Assembly (NCBI GenBank): GCA_016776605.1 | Contig: JADHTB010000020.1 | Location: 1-64,000 of the forward strand | Origin: Alphaproteobacteria bacterium | GTDB lineage: Bacteria; Pseudomonadota; Alphaproteobacteria; GCA-2731375 | Direction of reading: 5' to 3' | DNA length: 64,000 bases | In this document: positions 41,807 through 52,056 of the stretch, one piece after another | Layout of the letters: each line of letters starts with the position of its first letter | How positions within the stretch are numbered: position 1 is the stretch's first letter | Notes under the pieces: generated by a model | The model's input: the letters and a program-made list of their open reading frames with translations, nothing else | Database searches by the model: none | Told to the model about the DNA's origin: nothing | Program-made: the position numbers and the translations under genes

Positions 41807-43759
41807 GTGGGCTGGTTTCGACGCATCACCGGACGCATCAACGGGCGCATCGTAACCGTGGCCGTGCATGACGTCTTCATGGCGGCGCTGTCGTTCGAGC
41901 TGGCGGTCTGGTTTCGCTATCAGACCTATGGCAAGCCGCAGGAGTTCTTCTTTCTTTGGCATGGCACGGCGACATTCACGGTTGTTTGCGCCCTGGTCTT
42001 CTGGCGCATGGGATTGTACCGGGGGATATGGCATTACGCCTCGCTCTCCGACCTGATCGCCATCGTCAAGGCGGTGACCCTGTCTATCCTGATTTATTTG
42101 CCGGTGATGTTCATACTGGACCGTCTGGAAGATTTTCCCCGCAGCGCGATGATCCTGAACTGGCCCTTACTGGTGGCCTTCCTAATGGCCTCGCGGCTGT
42201 TGTACCGCTTCTCCAAGGATGGCAATTTGCGCGCGGTGTTTGAACGCGCCGACGATGGCTTGGTGCCGGTGCTGTTGATCGGCGCGGGCGACGAGGCGGA
42301 AACCTTCATTCGCGGCCTGGCCCGGGACCGCCTGGCCAGCTATCGCGTGGTCGGCGTTGTAGACCATAAACGCACCCGCATCGGCCGGGATATTCGCGGC
42401 GTCACCGTGCTGGGCGGCCTGGATGAGATCGAGGCCGTGGTCGAAGGCCTGGAGCGCAAGGGCCGCAAGCCCCAGCGGCTGATCATCACCTGGCCGAAAC
42501 TGGACGGCGCCGCCATCGGCAGGTTGCTGGAGCAGGCCGAGAGCCTGGGCCTGAGCCTGTCCCGCATGCCACGATTGACGGATTTCCAAAGCGGTGAAAA
42601 AGGCGGTGAAAAAGGCGGGACCAGGCTGGAAATACAGCCCGTACAGCTGGAGGATCTGCTGGGCCGGCCGCAACAGGTTCTGGACCGGGACGCCATGCGG
42701 GCCTTGATCTCGGGCCGGCGTGTCCTGATCACCGGCGCGGGGGGTACGATTGGGGCGGAACTGGCGCGCCAGATCGCCGCCCATGCCCCAGCCCATGTCA
42801 GCTTGCTGGATAACGGCGAACATGCCTTGTACCGGATCGATCTGGAATTCGCCGAAAGCTGGCCCGAACTGTCCCGCCGCCCTATCCTGGGCGACGTGCG
42901 GGACACCGAACGCCTGGCCGTGGTGTTCGCGCAGGAGCGGCCCGAACTGGTCTTTCACGCCGCCGCCTTCAAGCATGTCCCCATGGTGGAAGACAATCCC
43001 AACGAAGGTGTACTGACCAACGTCATGGGCACGGCCAATGTGGCCCGGGCCTGCCAGTCGGCCGATGTGCGGGTCATGGTGCAGATATCCACCGACAAGG
43101 CGGTCAATCCCACCTCTGTCATGGGCGCCAGCAAACGCATTGCCGAGATGATCTGCCAGGATTTAAGCCTGTCATCTTCGAACTGCCGCTATGTCACCGT
43201 GCGCTTTGGCAATGTTCTGGGCTCCACCGGTTCCGTGGTGCCCCTGTTCCAACGGCAACTGGCCCGTGGCGGGCCGTTGACGGTCACCGACCCCGAAGTA
43301 ACCCGATATTTCATGACCACGCGGGAAGCGGTGGAGCTGGTTCTGCAAGCAACCGCCACCGCGCCAACGGGGGATGAAGGGGGTAAGATTTTTGTCCTCG
43401 ATATGGGCAAGCCGGTGCGTATCCTTGATTTGGCCCGGCAGATGATCCGTCTGGCCGGACTAACGCCCGAGGTTGATATCCCCATCGTATTTACCGGTCT
43501 GCGGCCGGGTGAAAAGCTGTATGAGGAACTGTTGCACGACGGCGAGGCGCCACAGCCAACCACCCTGGCCGGCGTCAACCTGGCCGCCCCCCGGGTCATT
43601 GATCACGAACTGCTCGGCGCCCAGGTTGAAAAACTGGCTGCGGCCGCGAGGGCGCGGGACACCGCCCAGACCCTTGCCGTGATTCGACACCTGGTGCCCG
43701 AAATGCTAATCGGCCCGGACCAACCCAAAGCCGCAAAAGCCGTAGTCCAGGCGGAATGA
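41807..43759 (+). CDS. membrane NDP-sugar 4,6-dehydratase, PglF/WbpM/CapD family
   Basis: A 650-residue protein with a GTG start at 41807, 2 nt after the preceding stop; the frame is open far upstream but overlaps the transferase gene. Four transmembrane helices occupy ~20-135, followed by a CoA-binding-like middle (LLIGAGDEAETFI). The SDR-type dehydratase is at ~300-590, with TGAGGTIGAELARQ and the catalytic STDKAVNPTSVMGASKR. In the latter, Met replaces the Tyr of classical SDRs, as in PglF. RPGEKLYEELL is the family's late motif. It makes a 4-keto-6-deoxy-UDP-HexNAc. Confidence 0.92.
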   Translation: MGWFRRITGRINGRIVTVAVHDVFMAALSFELAVWFRYQTYGKPQEFFFLWHGTATFTVVCALVFWRMGLYRGIWHYASLSDLIAIVKAVTLSILIYLPVMFILDRLEDFPRSAMILNWPLLVAFLMASRLLYRFSKDGNLRAVFERADDGLVPVLLIGAGDEAETFIRGLARDRLASYRVVGVVDHKRTRIGRDIRGVTVLGGLDEIEAVVEGLERKGRKPQRLIITWPKLDGAAIGRLLEQAESLGLSLSRMPRLTDFQSGEKGGEKGGTRLEIQPVQLEDLLGRPQQVLDRDAMRALISGRRVLITGAGGTIGAELARQIAAHAPAHVSLLDNGEHALYRIDLEFAESWPELSRRPILGDVRDTERLAVVFAQERPELVFHAAAFKHVPMVEDNPNEGVLTNVMGTANVARACQSADVRVMVQISTDKAVNPTSVMGASKRIAEMICQDLSLSSSNCRYVTVRFGNVLGSTGSVVPLFQRQLARGGPLTVTDPEVTRYFMTTREAVELVLQATATAPTGDEGGKIFVLDMGKPVRILDLARQMIRLAGLTPEVDIPIVFTGLRPGEKLYEELLHDGEAPQPTTLAGVNLAAPRVIDHELLGAQVEKLAAAARARDTAQTLAVIRHLVPEMLIGPDQPKAAKAVVQAE

Positions 43760-43835
43760 CACCTTCCCGTTTGGCGGTTTCACCAGCCGTGCTATAGGGC
43801 CGGTTCATAATTCGTAAAAGTTACAGGAGCAAATG

Positions 43836-45437
43836 ATGTCAACAACGCCGACGGCTGATCTGGTTGTCATCAAACGGGCCTTGATTTCTGTCTCGGATAA
43901 AGCTGGATTGTTGGAATTCGGCCGCGCCCTGGCTGACCATGAGGTGGAAATCCTATCCACCGGCGGCACTGCCCGCGCCCTGGCCGAGGCCGGCATCCCG
44001 GTCAAGGAGGTCAGCGATCATACCGGCTTTCCCGAAATGATGGGCGGGCGGGTCAAAACCCTGCACCCCACCGTGCACGGCGGCATCCTGGCCCTGCGCG
44101 ACGACCCGGCCCACGCCCAGGCCATGGCGGAGCACGGCATTGGCGCCATCGATCTGGTCGTGGTGAACCTGTACCCGTTCGAGGCGACCGTGGCCAAGGG
44201 CGCTGATTTCGCCACCTGCATCGAAAATATCGATATTGGCGGACCCGCCATGATCCGCTCCGCCGCCAAAAATCATGCCCACGTGGCGGTGCTGACGGAA
44301 CCGGGCGACTATGCCGGGGTGATCGAGGCCATGGCCGCGCAAAAAGGCGCCACCGATGGCGCCCTGCGCCGCCGCCTCGCCGCCAAGGCCTATGCCCGCA
44401 CGGGCAGCTATGACGCCGCCATCGCAACCTGGTTCGCGGCCCAGCAGGGCGAGGCCTTTCCCGACCGTCTGGTCGTGACGGCGATGAAGCAATCGGAACT
44501 GCGCTATGGCGAAAACCCCCATCAACAGGCCGCCTTCTACACCTCCGGCAGCCTGCGACCCGGGGTCGCCACGGCCCGGCAGCTACAGGGCAAGGAACTT
44601 AGCTACAACAATCTGAACGACACGGACGCGGCCTTTGAGCTGGTCGGGGAATTTGACCCCGGCGAGACGGCGGTGGCGATCATCAAGCATGCCAATCCCT
44701 GCGGCGTGGCCGTTGGCGATGATCTTCTGGACGCCTACCGCAAGGCCCTGCGTTGCGATCCGGTCAGTGCCTTTGGCGGCATCATCGCCACCAACCGCCC
44801 CCTGGACGGCAAGGCGGCGGCGGCCATGGTGGAGATATTTACCGAGGTCATCATCGCGCCCGACGCCGATGACGCGGCACGGGCCGCCATTGGCGCCAAG
44901 AAAAACCTGCGCCTGTTGCTGACCGGCGGCATGCCGGACCCAAGCGCTCCCGGCATGACCCTGAAAAGCCTGGCGGGCGGTTATCTGCTGCAATCGCGCG
45001 ATGCCGGCCGGATTGGCCCCGGCGATGTCCAGGTTGTCTCCAAACGCCCGCCCAGCGAACAGGAAATGGCCGATTTGCTGCTGGCCTTCCGGATCTGCAA
45101 ACACGTCAAATCCAACGCCATTATCTACGTCAAGGACGGCGCCACGGTAGGCATCGGCGCGGGTCAGATGAGCCGGGTAGACTCCGCCCGTATCGCCGCC
45201 CGCAAGGCCGAGGACGCGGCACGGGAAGCCGGCGTTGGCGAGGCCTTGACCAAAGGCTCGGTGGTTGCCTCGGATGCCTTTTTCCCATTCGCCGACGGTC
45301 TGCTGGCCGCCGCGGAGGCCGGCGCCACGGCGGTGATCCAACCGGGTGGCTCCATGCGCGATGCCGAAGTCATCGCCGCCGCCGACGAAGCAGGCCTGGC
45401 CATGGTCCTAACCGGCATGCGGCATTTCCGGCACTAG
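43836..45437 (+). CDS. purH: bifunctional AICAR formyltransferase / IMP cyclohydrolase
   Basis: A 533-residue enzyme for the last two steps of IMP synthesis. The N-terminal cyclohydrolase (MGS-like) domain shows [28 protein letters not shown] and [20 protein letters not shown]. The transformylase domain contains the catalytic Lys-His in [14 protein letters not shown] and later [20 protein letters not shown]. Two adjacent ATGs exist (43833, 43836); the AGGAG at 43825-43829 is better spaced for 43836. It is followed by a convergent MFS gene. Confidence 0.97.
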   Translation: MSTTPTADLVVIKRALISVSDKAGLLEFGRALADHEVEILSTGGTARALAEAGIPVKEVSDHTGFPEMMGGRVKTLHPTVHGGILALRDDPAHAQAMAEHGIGAIDLVVVNLYPFEATVAKGADFATCIENIDIGGPAMIRSAAKNHAHVAVLTEPGDYAGVIEAMAAQKGATDGALRRRLAAKAYARTGSYDAAIATWFAAQQGEAFPDRLVVTAMKQSELRYGENPHQQAAFYTSGSLRPGVATARQLQGKELSYNNLNDTDAAFELVGEFDPGETAVAIIKHANPCGVAVGDDLLDAYRKALRCDPVSAFGGIIATNRPLDGKAAAAMVEIFTEVIIAPDADDAARAAIGAKKNLRLLLTGGMPDPSAPGMTLKSLAGGYLLQSRDAGRIGPGDVQVVSKRPPSEQEMADLLLAFRICKHVKSNAIIYVKDGATVGIGAGQMSRVDSARIAARKAEDAAREAGVGEALTKGSVVASDAFFPFADGLLAAAEAGATAVIQPGGSMRDAEVIAAADEAGLAMVLTGMRHFRH

Positions 45438-45467
45438 AGCAGTTCCGGGATATTCTGAACCATTTGA

Positions 45468-45493
45468 CCGCGCGGCTCTTTCTTACCGCGCGG
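45468..45493. terminator. possible bidirectional terminator hairpin
   Basis: CCGCGCGG (45468-45475 and 45486-45493) can pair across a 10-nt loop between convergent purH and MFS genes. The motif is itself palindromic and no T tract follows, so the call is weak. Confidence 0.3.
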
Positions 45494-46928
45494 CGTGGGA
45501 GCGTTGCTCGCGCACCGGCAGCATCAACAACAGGCCCAGGACGAGGAAAACCAGAATTGCCGCCACGCCGGCCCGCTGGCTTTGCGCCATGCCGGTGATC
45601 ATGGCCACGACAAGGGGGGCGATGAAGGCGGTTGCCTTGCCCGACAGGGCATATAGACCGTAGAACTCGCCAATCATCGCGGGCGGCGCCAGTCGGGACA
45701 GCATGGTGCGCGAGGCGGCCTGGGCCGGACCGCCGAAAACGCCGATCATGATGCCGAAGAGCAGGAATACCTGCTCCGCCAAGGTCGCGAACATGCCCTC
45801 CCCCGGTGCGGCCACGGCATAGTGGACGAAGAAGAATATGGTATCCGTCCGTGCCTCGCTGCCCAGGCCGTCAACCGTGATGGAAACGATCCCCAACGTC
45901 GCAACGATCAGGCCGATCACCGCCAGCATAATGGTTTTTTTGGAGCCGATGCGATCATCCAGCCAACCGCCAACAACGGCGCCAACAGCAGCGAAAATGG
46001 TAAGGATGATACCGAAGATGCCCAAATTCGTCGTCGTCCAGCCAAAGCTGCCGGCGGCATATATGCCGCCGAAGGCGAATATCGCCGACAGGCCATCGAA
46101 GTAGATCATCCGCGCGACCAGGAACAACATGATATTGCGGTAATGGCGCAGGTCGCGCAGGGTATTCGCCAACTGACGCAAGCCTTGACGCGCCGCCTGG
46201 GACCGGTCCAGGCCGCTGGGCGGGGCATCCGGGGTAAACAGAAACAACGGCAAAATGAATATCGCCATCCATACAGCCGATAGGGGACCGACTATGCGGT
46301 CATGTTCATGGCTGGCCTTGTCCAAACCAAACAGGGGTACTTCCGGCAGGCTGAAGCCGCCCAACACAAAGCCAAGGGATACCAGGCCACCCAGATAACC
46401 CAGGGCCCAGGCATAGCCCGATAACCGCCCCAGGCGCGCCCGCGAGGCCAGGCCCGGCAGCATGGCATTATTAAACACAGTTGCGAATTCCGCGCCCAGA
46501 CTGGCCAACACCACCAGGCCCAGGATCAGGATCAAATCCTGGTCAGCGGCGCCCGGCAGCGCCAGCCAAAGGCCGGCACAGCCCACGACGCCCAAGGCCT
46601 GGAAGACTAAGATCCATGGCTTGCGCGGACCGTTGGCATCGGCCATTGCCCCCAACACAGGGCTTAACAAAGCAATGCAAAGTCCGGCAACGGCCTGGCC
46701 ATAGCCCCACAGTTCCTGCCCGCGAATGGCATCGCCAACCACGTATGAAGTGAAGTAAGGGGCGAAGATGAAAGTGGTGACCAAGGTGAAGTAGGGCTGG
46801 TTGGCCCAATCGAACAGCGCCCAACTGAATTGCCCCAGACGCGGCGCCGGCAACCCGCCGGTGATGGTTAATTCATCAGTCCGGCCATCATCCGGCCCAT
46901 CGTCCAACATGCCCATCCCCGCCCCCAT
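45483..46928 (-). CDS. MFS transporter, UMF1/Atg22-like
   Basis: A 481-residue major facilitator with about twelve transmembrane helices. FSWALFDWANQPYFTLVTTF near the N-terminus is the hallmark of the UMF1 family, related to yeast vacuolar Atg22. Further markers are LSPVLGAMADANGPRKPWIL (loop 2-3) and VGGWLDDRIGSKKTIML. The family is proposed to move amino acids or similar solutes. It starts 17 bp after the NAD-GDH stop on the same strand, suggesting shared transcription and a link to amino acid metabolism. The start at 46928 or 46916 (better GGGGGCGGGG spacing) is uncertain. Confidence 0.88.
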   Translation of the reverse strand: MGAGMGMLDDGPDDGRTDELTITGGLPAPRLGQFSWALFDWANQPYFTLVTTFIFAPYFTSYVVGDAIRGQELWGYGQAVAGLCIALLSPVLGAMADANGPRKPWILVFQALGVVGCAGLWLALPGAADQDLILILGLVVLASLGAEFATVFNNAMLPGLASRARLGRLSGYAWALGYLGGLVSLGFVLGGFSLPEVPLFGLDKASHEHDRIVGPLSAVWMAIFILPLFLFTPDAPPSGLDRSQAARQGLRQLANTLRDLRHYRNIMLFLVARMIYFDGLSAIFAFGGIYAAGSFGWTTTNLGIFGIILTIFAAVGAVVGGWLDDRIGSKKTIMLAVIGLIVATLGIVSITVDGLGSEARTDTIFFFVHYAVAAPGEGMFATLAEQVFLLFGIMIGVFGGPAQAASRTMLSRLAPPAMIGEFYGLYALSGKATAFIAPLVVAMITGMAQSQRAGVAAILVFLVLGLLLMLPVREQRSHAAR

Positions 46929-46945
46929 ATTTTCGAGGATCGAGT

Positions 46946-49900
46946 TTAGCCTATAATCAGCCTGCGGATATAGCGGTTAGCCAGGGCCAATTTAGCAATG
47001 TCTATGCCACCGGCCTCGAACTCGGCGATCATATTGTCACTGCGGGCTATATCCGCCTGATTGGCGGCGCACCATTTCTCTACCGCCTTGGTCCCGGCCG
47101 CGCCATTGGCCCGGCTCAAAACGACGGACGTCAGCGCCCGTTGCTGGCCACGTAGATCCTCGACGATGGAGGCTATAGCCTGGCGTTGCCAATGATCCTC
47201 GGCCTCCAGGGTTTCCGCCGCGCTGCAAAGACGGTCCAGGCCCAGGCGCGCGCCCAGGTCAAAGTGGACCCTGCCAACCTCGTCCACCGGGCGGCCGCTG
47301 TCGGCGGCAACCTGAACGATGTCACAGGCGGCGGTCAACGGTTCCAGCCCTTCAATCCGGCGGGCCATAGCCTCGGGCACGCCCTGTTTGACCAACGCCG
47401 CCACGCCCTTGGTTAGTTTTTGTTTCTCATGACTCCCAACAACCTTATCCAATTGCCCGCTCAAACTCGCCACGCCGGGACCGAAGCTGGTCACGGTCGA
47501 GTTTATTTTCAATGGCTGCGCCGCGTTGTGCAGAAACCATAAGGTCATGCGGCGCAGAAAATCAGCTGCCGCCAGCACCATCCGCGTCTGCACAACGGTC
47601 GGAACTTTATTATCCAGGGTCTCGATGTCGTTCCAAAGCTGCCGCATTTTGAATAGATCGCGGGCGGCGGCGTAACTGCGGGCGATGGCCTCGATCGAGG
47701 CACCCGTATCCTCGATCACGTCATGGACAAAGGTAATGCCGACCCGATTAACAATGGAATTGGCCATGATTGTTGCAATGATCTCGCGCCGCAGGCGATG
47801 CCGCAGGATAGCCGGCCGCTGGCTTCGACGTAGTGGCCGGGGAAAATAACTCACCAGATCGGGAACCAAACCTTTGGAATTCGCCAGATCGCTGTTCAAA
47901 AACTTTTCGTATAACTCCATCTTGGCATAGGCCAGCAGAACGGATAATTCCGGCCGCGTCAGACCCTCGCCCTCCGTCCCCCGTTCGGCCAGGGCCTCAT
48001 CATCGGGCAAACATTCCACCTTGCGGTTCAACCGGTCGCTACGTTCAAGATTTCGCATGTAACGCACATGTGCCTGCAACAAAGCCGGCGCCCGTTGCTG
48101 CAACACACTTAACGCCTGATTTTGCAGATAATTGTCCCGCAGCACCAGTTCACCAACCTCCTCGGTCATCTCGACCAGCAGGCGGTCGCGCTGTTTTCCG
48201 GTCATCTCGCCGTCGGCCACCACCGCATCCAGCAGGACCTTGATGTTGACCTCGTGATCGGAACAATCGACACCGGCGGAATTATCGATGGCATCCGTGT
48301 TCAAGCGGCCGCCATGGCGGACAATTTCCAGGCGGCCCAGCTGGGTGATACCCAGATTGCCCCCTTCGCCGATGACCTTGCAGCGCACCTCGGCGCCGTT
48401 CACCCGAACCGCGTCATTGGCCCGGTCCCCCACATCCAGGTGGGATTCGCCGCCGGCCTTGATATAAGTGCCGATACCACCAAACCACAGCAGATCCGCC
48501 TCCGCCCGCAAAAGGGCGTGGATCAATTCATTCGGGGTCGCGGTCTTGGCCGACAGCCCGGTCAGGCGCTTCATTTCCGCGCTAAGCTCTATCGCCTTGG
48601 CCCTGCGATCAAAAACCCCACCGCCCTTGCTGATCAGCTTGGCGTCGTAATCTTCCCAACTGGAACGGGGCAACGCAAACAGGCGATTGCGTTCAGCCCA
48701 GCTTTTCGCGGCATCGGGCGCCGGATCGATGAAGATATTGCGATGATCGAATGCGGCCAGCAGACGGATATGCTTGGACAACAGCATGCCATTGCCGAAC
48801 ACGTCGCCCGACATATCGCCACAACCTATGACCGTGAAATCTTCGTTCTGGACATTCCGGTCCATTTCCCGGAAATGCCGTTTGACCGATTCCCAGGCGC
48901 CGCGCGCGGTAATGGCCATGACCTTGTGGTCATAGCCCTTGGCCCCACCAGAGGCGAATGCATCGCCCAGCCAGAAGCCATAATCGATGGCCACGCCATT
49001 GGCGATATCCGAGAACGTGGCCGTGCCCTTGTCGGCGGCGACCACCAGATAAGTATCATCATCATCATAACGTTCGACCAGCGGCGGTGGGATCACCTCC
49101 TGGCCAACCAGATTATCGGTTAAATCCAACAAGCCGCGGATAAATATCTTGTAGCAGTCGATGGCTTCTTCCTGCACCGCCTCGCGGCCGCCAGTGGTGG
49201 GCAGCCGCTTGGGCACGAAGCCGCCTTTCGAGCCGACCGGCACTATGACCGCGTTTTTGACCATCTGCGCCTTCATCAGGCCCAGCACCTCGGTACGGAA
49301 ATCTTCCCGCCGGTCAGACCAGCGCAGGCCGCCACGGGCCACTTTGCCGCCCCGCAGGTGGATGCCTTCCACACGGGGGGAATAGACAAAAATCTCGCGG
49401 AATGGCCGCGGCAGCGGCAATTCGTCCACCGCCTGACTGTCGAATTTTATGGAAAGATAAGACTTGGGTCCGCCATCCTCCGCGAATTGGAAATAGTTTG
49501 TCCGCAACCCGGCCTGCACCAGGTTCAGGAAACGGCGCAGGATGCGGTCCTCGTCCAGGCTATCAACCGCTTCCAGACCATCGATGATATCGGAAGCCAG
49601 TTGATCAGCCCTGGCCTTGCGATCGGTTACGGGGGCGGGATCAAAGCGGATCTCAAAAAGCGCCGCGATCATTTGGCTGATACGATGGTTCCCCGCCAGG
49701 GTATCTTCCATATAATCCTGGCTGTAGGTGACACCGGTCTGGCGCAGATATTTGCAAAGCGTGCGCAATATCACCACCTGGCGCCAGCCCAGACCGGCCT
49801 TCAATACCAGGCGGTTGAAGCCGTCATCCTCGACCTCTCCGGCCCAGACTTTCATGAAGGCTTCTTCGAAGCTTGCCTTGACGGCGCTGAGATCGATCGC

Positions 49901-51790
49901 TTCACCAGCCGGTTCTTCCAACAGGAAGTTATGAAGCCAAATGGTCTTGTCGCCGCTAAGGTTGATTTGGAAGGGCTCTTCGCCAATCACCCGCAAACCC
50001 ATGTTTTCCATCATCGGCAGACAATCCGACAAGGGCAGGGCCTGGCCGGGATGGTAGATCTTGAAGCGCACCACATGATCCGCATCCTCGATCATGCGGT
50101 AGATATTCAAAGCCAGACTCGCGCCATCGATAAGGGTTTCAATACCTTCGATATCGCGCAACGCGGTTTCAGCGTTGAAGCGTTCGGTATAGGATGTCGG
50201 AAAGGCTTTGCCATAACGCGCGGCCATGCGGTTGCCGCCCTCTTCCCCCCAATGTTCCACCAAGGCATTGTAGAAATCGTCCGACCAGTCCCGCGCCGCA
50301 GCGATTAAGCGCGCTTCGACCGCCGAAAAATCAAGGTCATCAGGCGCCCCGCCCTCGTTGATGCCTAGAATAAAATGCACCCGCGCCAAGGGGCTTTGGC
50401 TGACTTCCGTGTAGTAATTTGACAGCCGGCCATTGACCGCCTGGCACAGTATTTCGGCAAAGCGTTCGCGCAATTCGGTGCTTAGCCGCTCCCGCGGCAT
50501 ATACACCAGCACCGAAAAATAACGGTCAAAATGGTCCCGCCGGACGAACATGCGAATGCGCGGGCGCTCCTGCAGGGCCAGAATGCCGGTGGCGATCCTG
50601 GTCAGGGTCTCCACATCAATCTGCCACAATTCGTCCCTTGGATAGGTTTCCAGGATATGGGTCAACGCCTTGCCGTGGTGGCTCAAGGCCTCCATCCCGG
50701 CCTGCTCGAGGGCTTGGGACAGCTTGCGCCGCAACAGGGGTATGTCCCGTGGCGTGCGATTGAAGGCGGACGAGGTAAACAGCCCGACGAAGCGCCGCTC
50801 GCCAATTAGTTTGCCTTTGCCGTCGTAGCGCTTGATGCCGATATAATCCATATGCACCGGGCGATGCACGGTGCCGCGAACGCCAGTCTTGGTAACCAGA
50901 AGAATTTCCGCGCGTTGGATGAAGCGCTGGGCGATCGGGGCCGAGGCGGGTGCTGCCTTGATGTCCTGTCGGGCCAGCACATTGCGTTTTTCGTCGCGGA
51001 AAATTCCCAATGAGGTGCCCGGCACGACGTTCAGGTGATCCTCGTCGCCCTTGCGGCTGTAGCTATAGTCCCGGCTGCCGAGCAAGGTGAAATGATTGTC
51101 CCGGATCCAGACCAGAAAGTCGCTGGATTCCGCCACCTCTTCCTTGCTTTGCGGGCAGACGCAGGTTTTCATATGGCCTATAGCTTCGTCCAGTTGCGAC
51201 TGCATGGCCGGCCAGTCCGCGACCGCCACCGTAACATCCGCCAGAACGCCGCGCAGATTGTCAGCGATCATTTGCAGCGCGTCGGGATCGCTTTGCGCGG
51301 CGATCTGGATATGCATGATGGCCTCGCTCGACCCAGCCTTGCCATTGGCGACGGGGGGCAGCAATTCCACCCGCTGGCCAGCGTCATCGCGGCGCAGACG
51401 AATCACCGGGTGGATCACCAGATGCACCCGGCTATGCCAATGGTTCAGATTACCCGTTATGGAATCCACCAGAAACGGCATGTCATCGATGATGATTTCG
51501 ACAATGGTGTGGGGCGACTTCCAGCCGTGCTCCTCCATCGCTGGGTTATAGACCCGCAATTTGGCTTCACCCGGGGCGCGTTGCGCGGCAAACTTCCACA
51601 GCGACAGGGCGGCGCCGTAAAGATTTTCCGGCGAGGTATCGTTTATATCTTCATGCGATACGCGGGCATAAAATTGTTCAAAAAAGGCCTTGATCTGAGA
51701 CGCCTCGGCAGGCTTGAAGTGCTCACCCAACATACGGGACACTTCCTCCAAGCGGCTGTCTTTTTCTTCCCGCACTCTATTGTCCAACAT
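46946..51790 (-). CDS. NAD-specific glutamate dehydrogenase (large, ~180 kDa type)
   Basis: A 1,614-residue protein, the normal size of the L_180 NAD-GDH class. A long regulatory N-terminal half (ACT-like segments, for example VEIIIDDMPFLVDSITGNLN) precedes the catalytic core. Core markers are RWSDRREDFRTEVLGLMKAQ, NAVIVPVGSKGGFVPKRLP, VVAADKGTATFSDIAN, FASGGAKGYDHKVMAITARG, and the NAD-site region GDMSGDVFGNGMLLS. It deaminates glutamate to 2-oxoglutarate and feeds carbon to the TCA cycle. Start 51790 (MLDNRVREEKDS) is chosen over an upstream in-frame one. Confidence 0.96.
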   Translation of the reverse strand: MLDNRVREEKDSRLEEVSRMLGEHFKPAEASQIKAFFEQFYARVSHEDINDTSPENLYGAALSLWKFAAQRAPGEAKLRVYNPAMEEHGWKSPHTIVEIIIDDMPFLVDSITGNLNHWHSRVHLVIHPVIRLRRDDAGQRVELLPPVANGKAGSSEAIMHIQIAAQSDPDALQMIADNLRGVLADVTVAVADWPAMQSQLDEAIGHMKTCVCPQSKEEVAESSDFLVWIRDNHFTLLGSRDYSYSRKGDEDHLNVVPGTSLGIFRDEKRNVLARQDIKAAPASAPIAQRFIQRAEILLVTKTGVRGTVHRPVHMDYIGIKRYDGKGKLIGERRFVGLFTSSAFNRTPRDIPLLRRKLSQALEQAGMEALSHHGKALTHILETYPRDELWQIDVETLTRIATGILALQERPRIRMFVRRDHFDRYFSVLVYMPRERLSTELRERFAEILCQAVNGRLSNYYTEVSQSPLARVHFILGINEGGAPDDLDFSAVEARLIAAARDWSDDFYNALVEHWGEEGGNRMAARYGKAFPTSYTERFNAETALRDIEGIETLIDGASLALNIYRMIEDADHVVRFKIYHPGQALPLSDCLPMMENMGLRVIGEEPFQINLSGDKTIWLHNFLLEEPAGEAIDLSAVKASFEEAFMKVWAGEVEDDGFNRLVLKAGLGWRQVVILRTLCKYLRQTGVTYSQDYMEDTLAGNHRISQMIAALFEIRFDPAPVTDRKARADQLASDIIDGLEAVDSLDEDRILRRFLNLVQAGLRTNYFQFAEDGGPKSYLSIKFDSQAVDELPLPRPFREIFVYSPRVEGIHLRGGKVARGGLRWSDRREDFRTEVLGLMKAQMVKNAVIVPVGSKGGFVPKRLPTTGGREAVQEEAIDCYKIFIRGLLDLTDNLVGQEVIPPPLVERYDDDDTYLVVAADKGTATFSDIANGVAIDYGFWLGDAFASGGAKGYDHKVMAITARGAWESVKRHFREMDRNVQNEDFTVIGCGDMSGDVFGNGMLLSKHIRLLAAFDHRNIFIDPAPDAAKSWAERNRLFALPRSSWEDYDAKLISKGGGVFDRRAKAIELSAEMKRLTGLSAKTATPNELIHALLRAEADLLWFGGIGTYIKAGGESHLDVGDRANDAVRVNGAEVRCKVIGEGGNLGITQLGRLEIVRHGGRLNTDAIDNSAGVDCSDHEVNIKVLLDAVVADGEMTGKQRDRLLVEMTEEVGELVLRDNYLQNQALSVLQQRAPALLQAHVRYMRNLERSDRLNRKVECLPDDEALAERGTEGEGLTRPELSVLLAYAKMELYEKFLNSDLANSKGLVPDLVSYFPRPLRRSQRPAILRHRLRREIIATIMANSIVNRVGITFVHDVIEDTGASIEAIARSYAAARDLFKMRQLWNDIETLDNKVPTVVQTRMVLAAADFLRRMTLWFLHNAAQPLKINSTVTSFGPGVASLSGQLDKVVGSHEKQKLTKGVAALVKQGVPEAMARRIEGLEPLTAACDIVQVAADSGRPVDEVGRVHFDLGARLGLDRLCSAAETLEAEDHWQRQAIASIVEDLRGQQRALTSVVLSRANGAAGTKAVEKWCAANQADIARSDNMIAEFEAGGIDIAKLALANRYIRRLIIG

Positions 51791-52056
51791 GGCCTTATTC
51801 CTTGAAAATACCGTCCGCCCGGACAGGGAATTGCTTGGGTTCAATCGGCACGCGCGAAAACAAACTGGAACGGATGTATTCAGCAAACAAGAATAGTGAC
51901 AGTTACTTAAATTACCAATATTCCGCTACGATAATATATGCAGAATTGTTACTATTGTATTGATAGCGTGCGCCGGTATTTTTCTGAATATTTCGCAATG
52001 GCATACGCCGCACGCTGGCGCCGAACAAATGCAGATCGGAAAAACGGCTTGTAACC
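51791..52056. other. AT-rich leader of NAD-GDH and tail of fmt
   Basis: 266 bp without a gene. The stretch at about 51890-51970 is much more AT-rich than the rest of the window and probably holds the NAD-GDH promoter on the minus strand. No clear operator or riboswitch was found. Confidence 0.4.
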
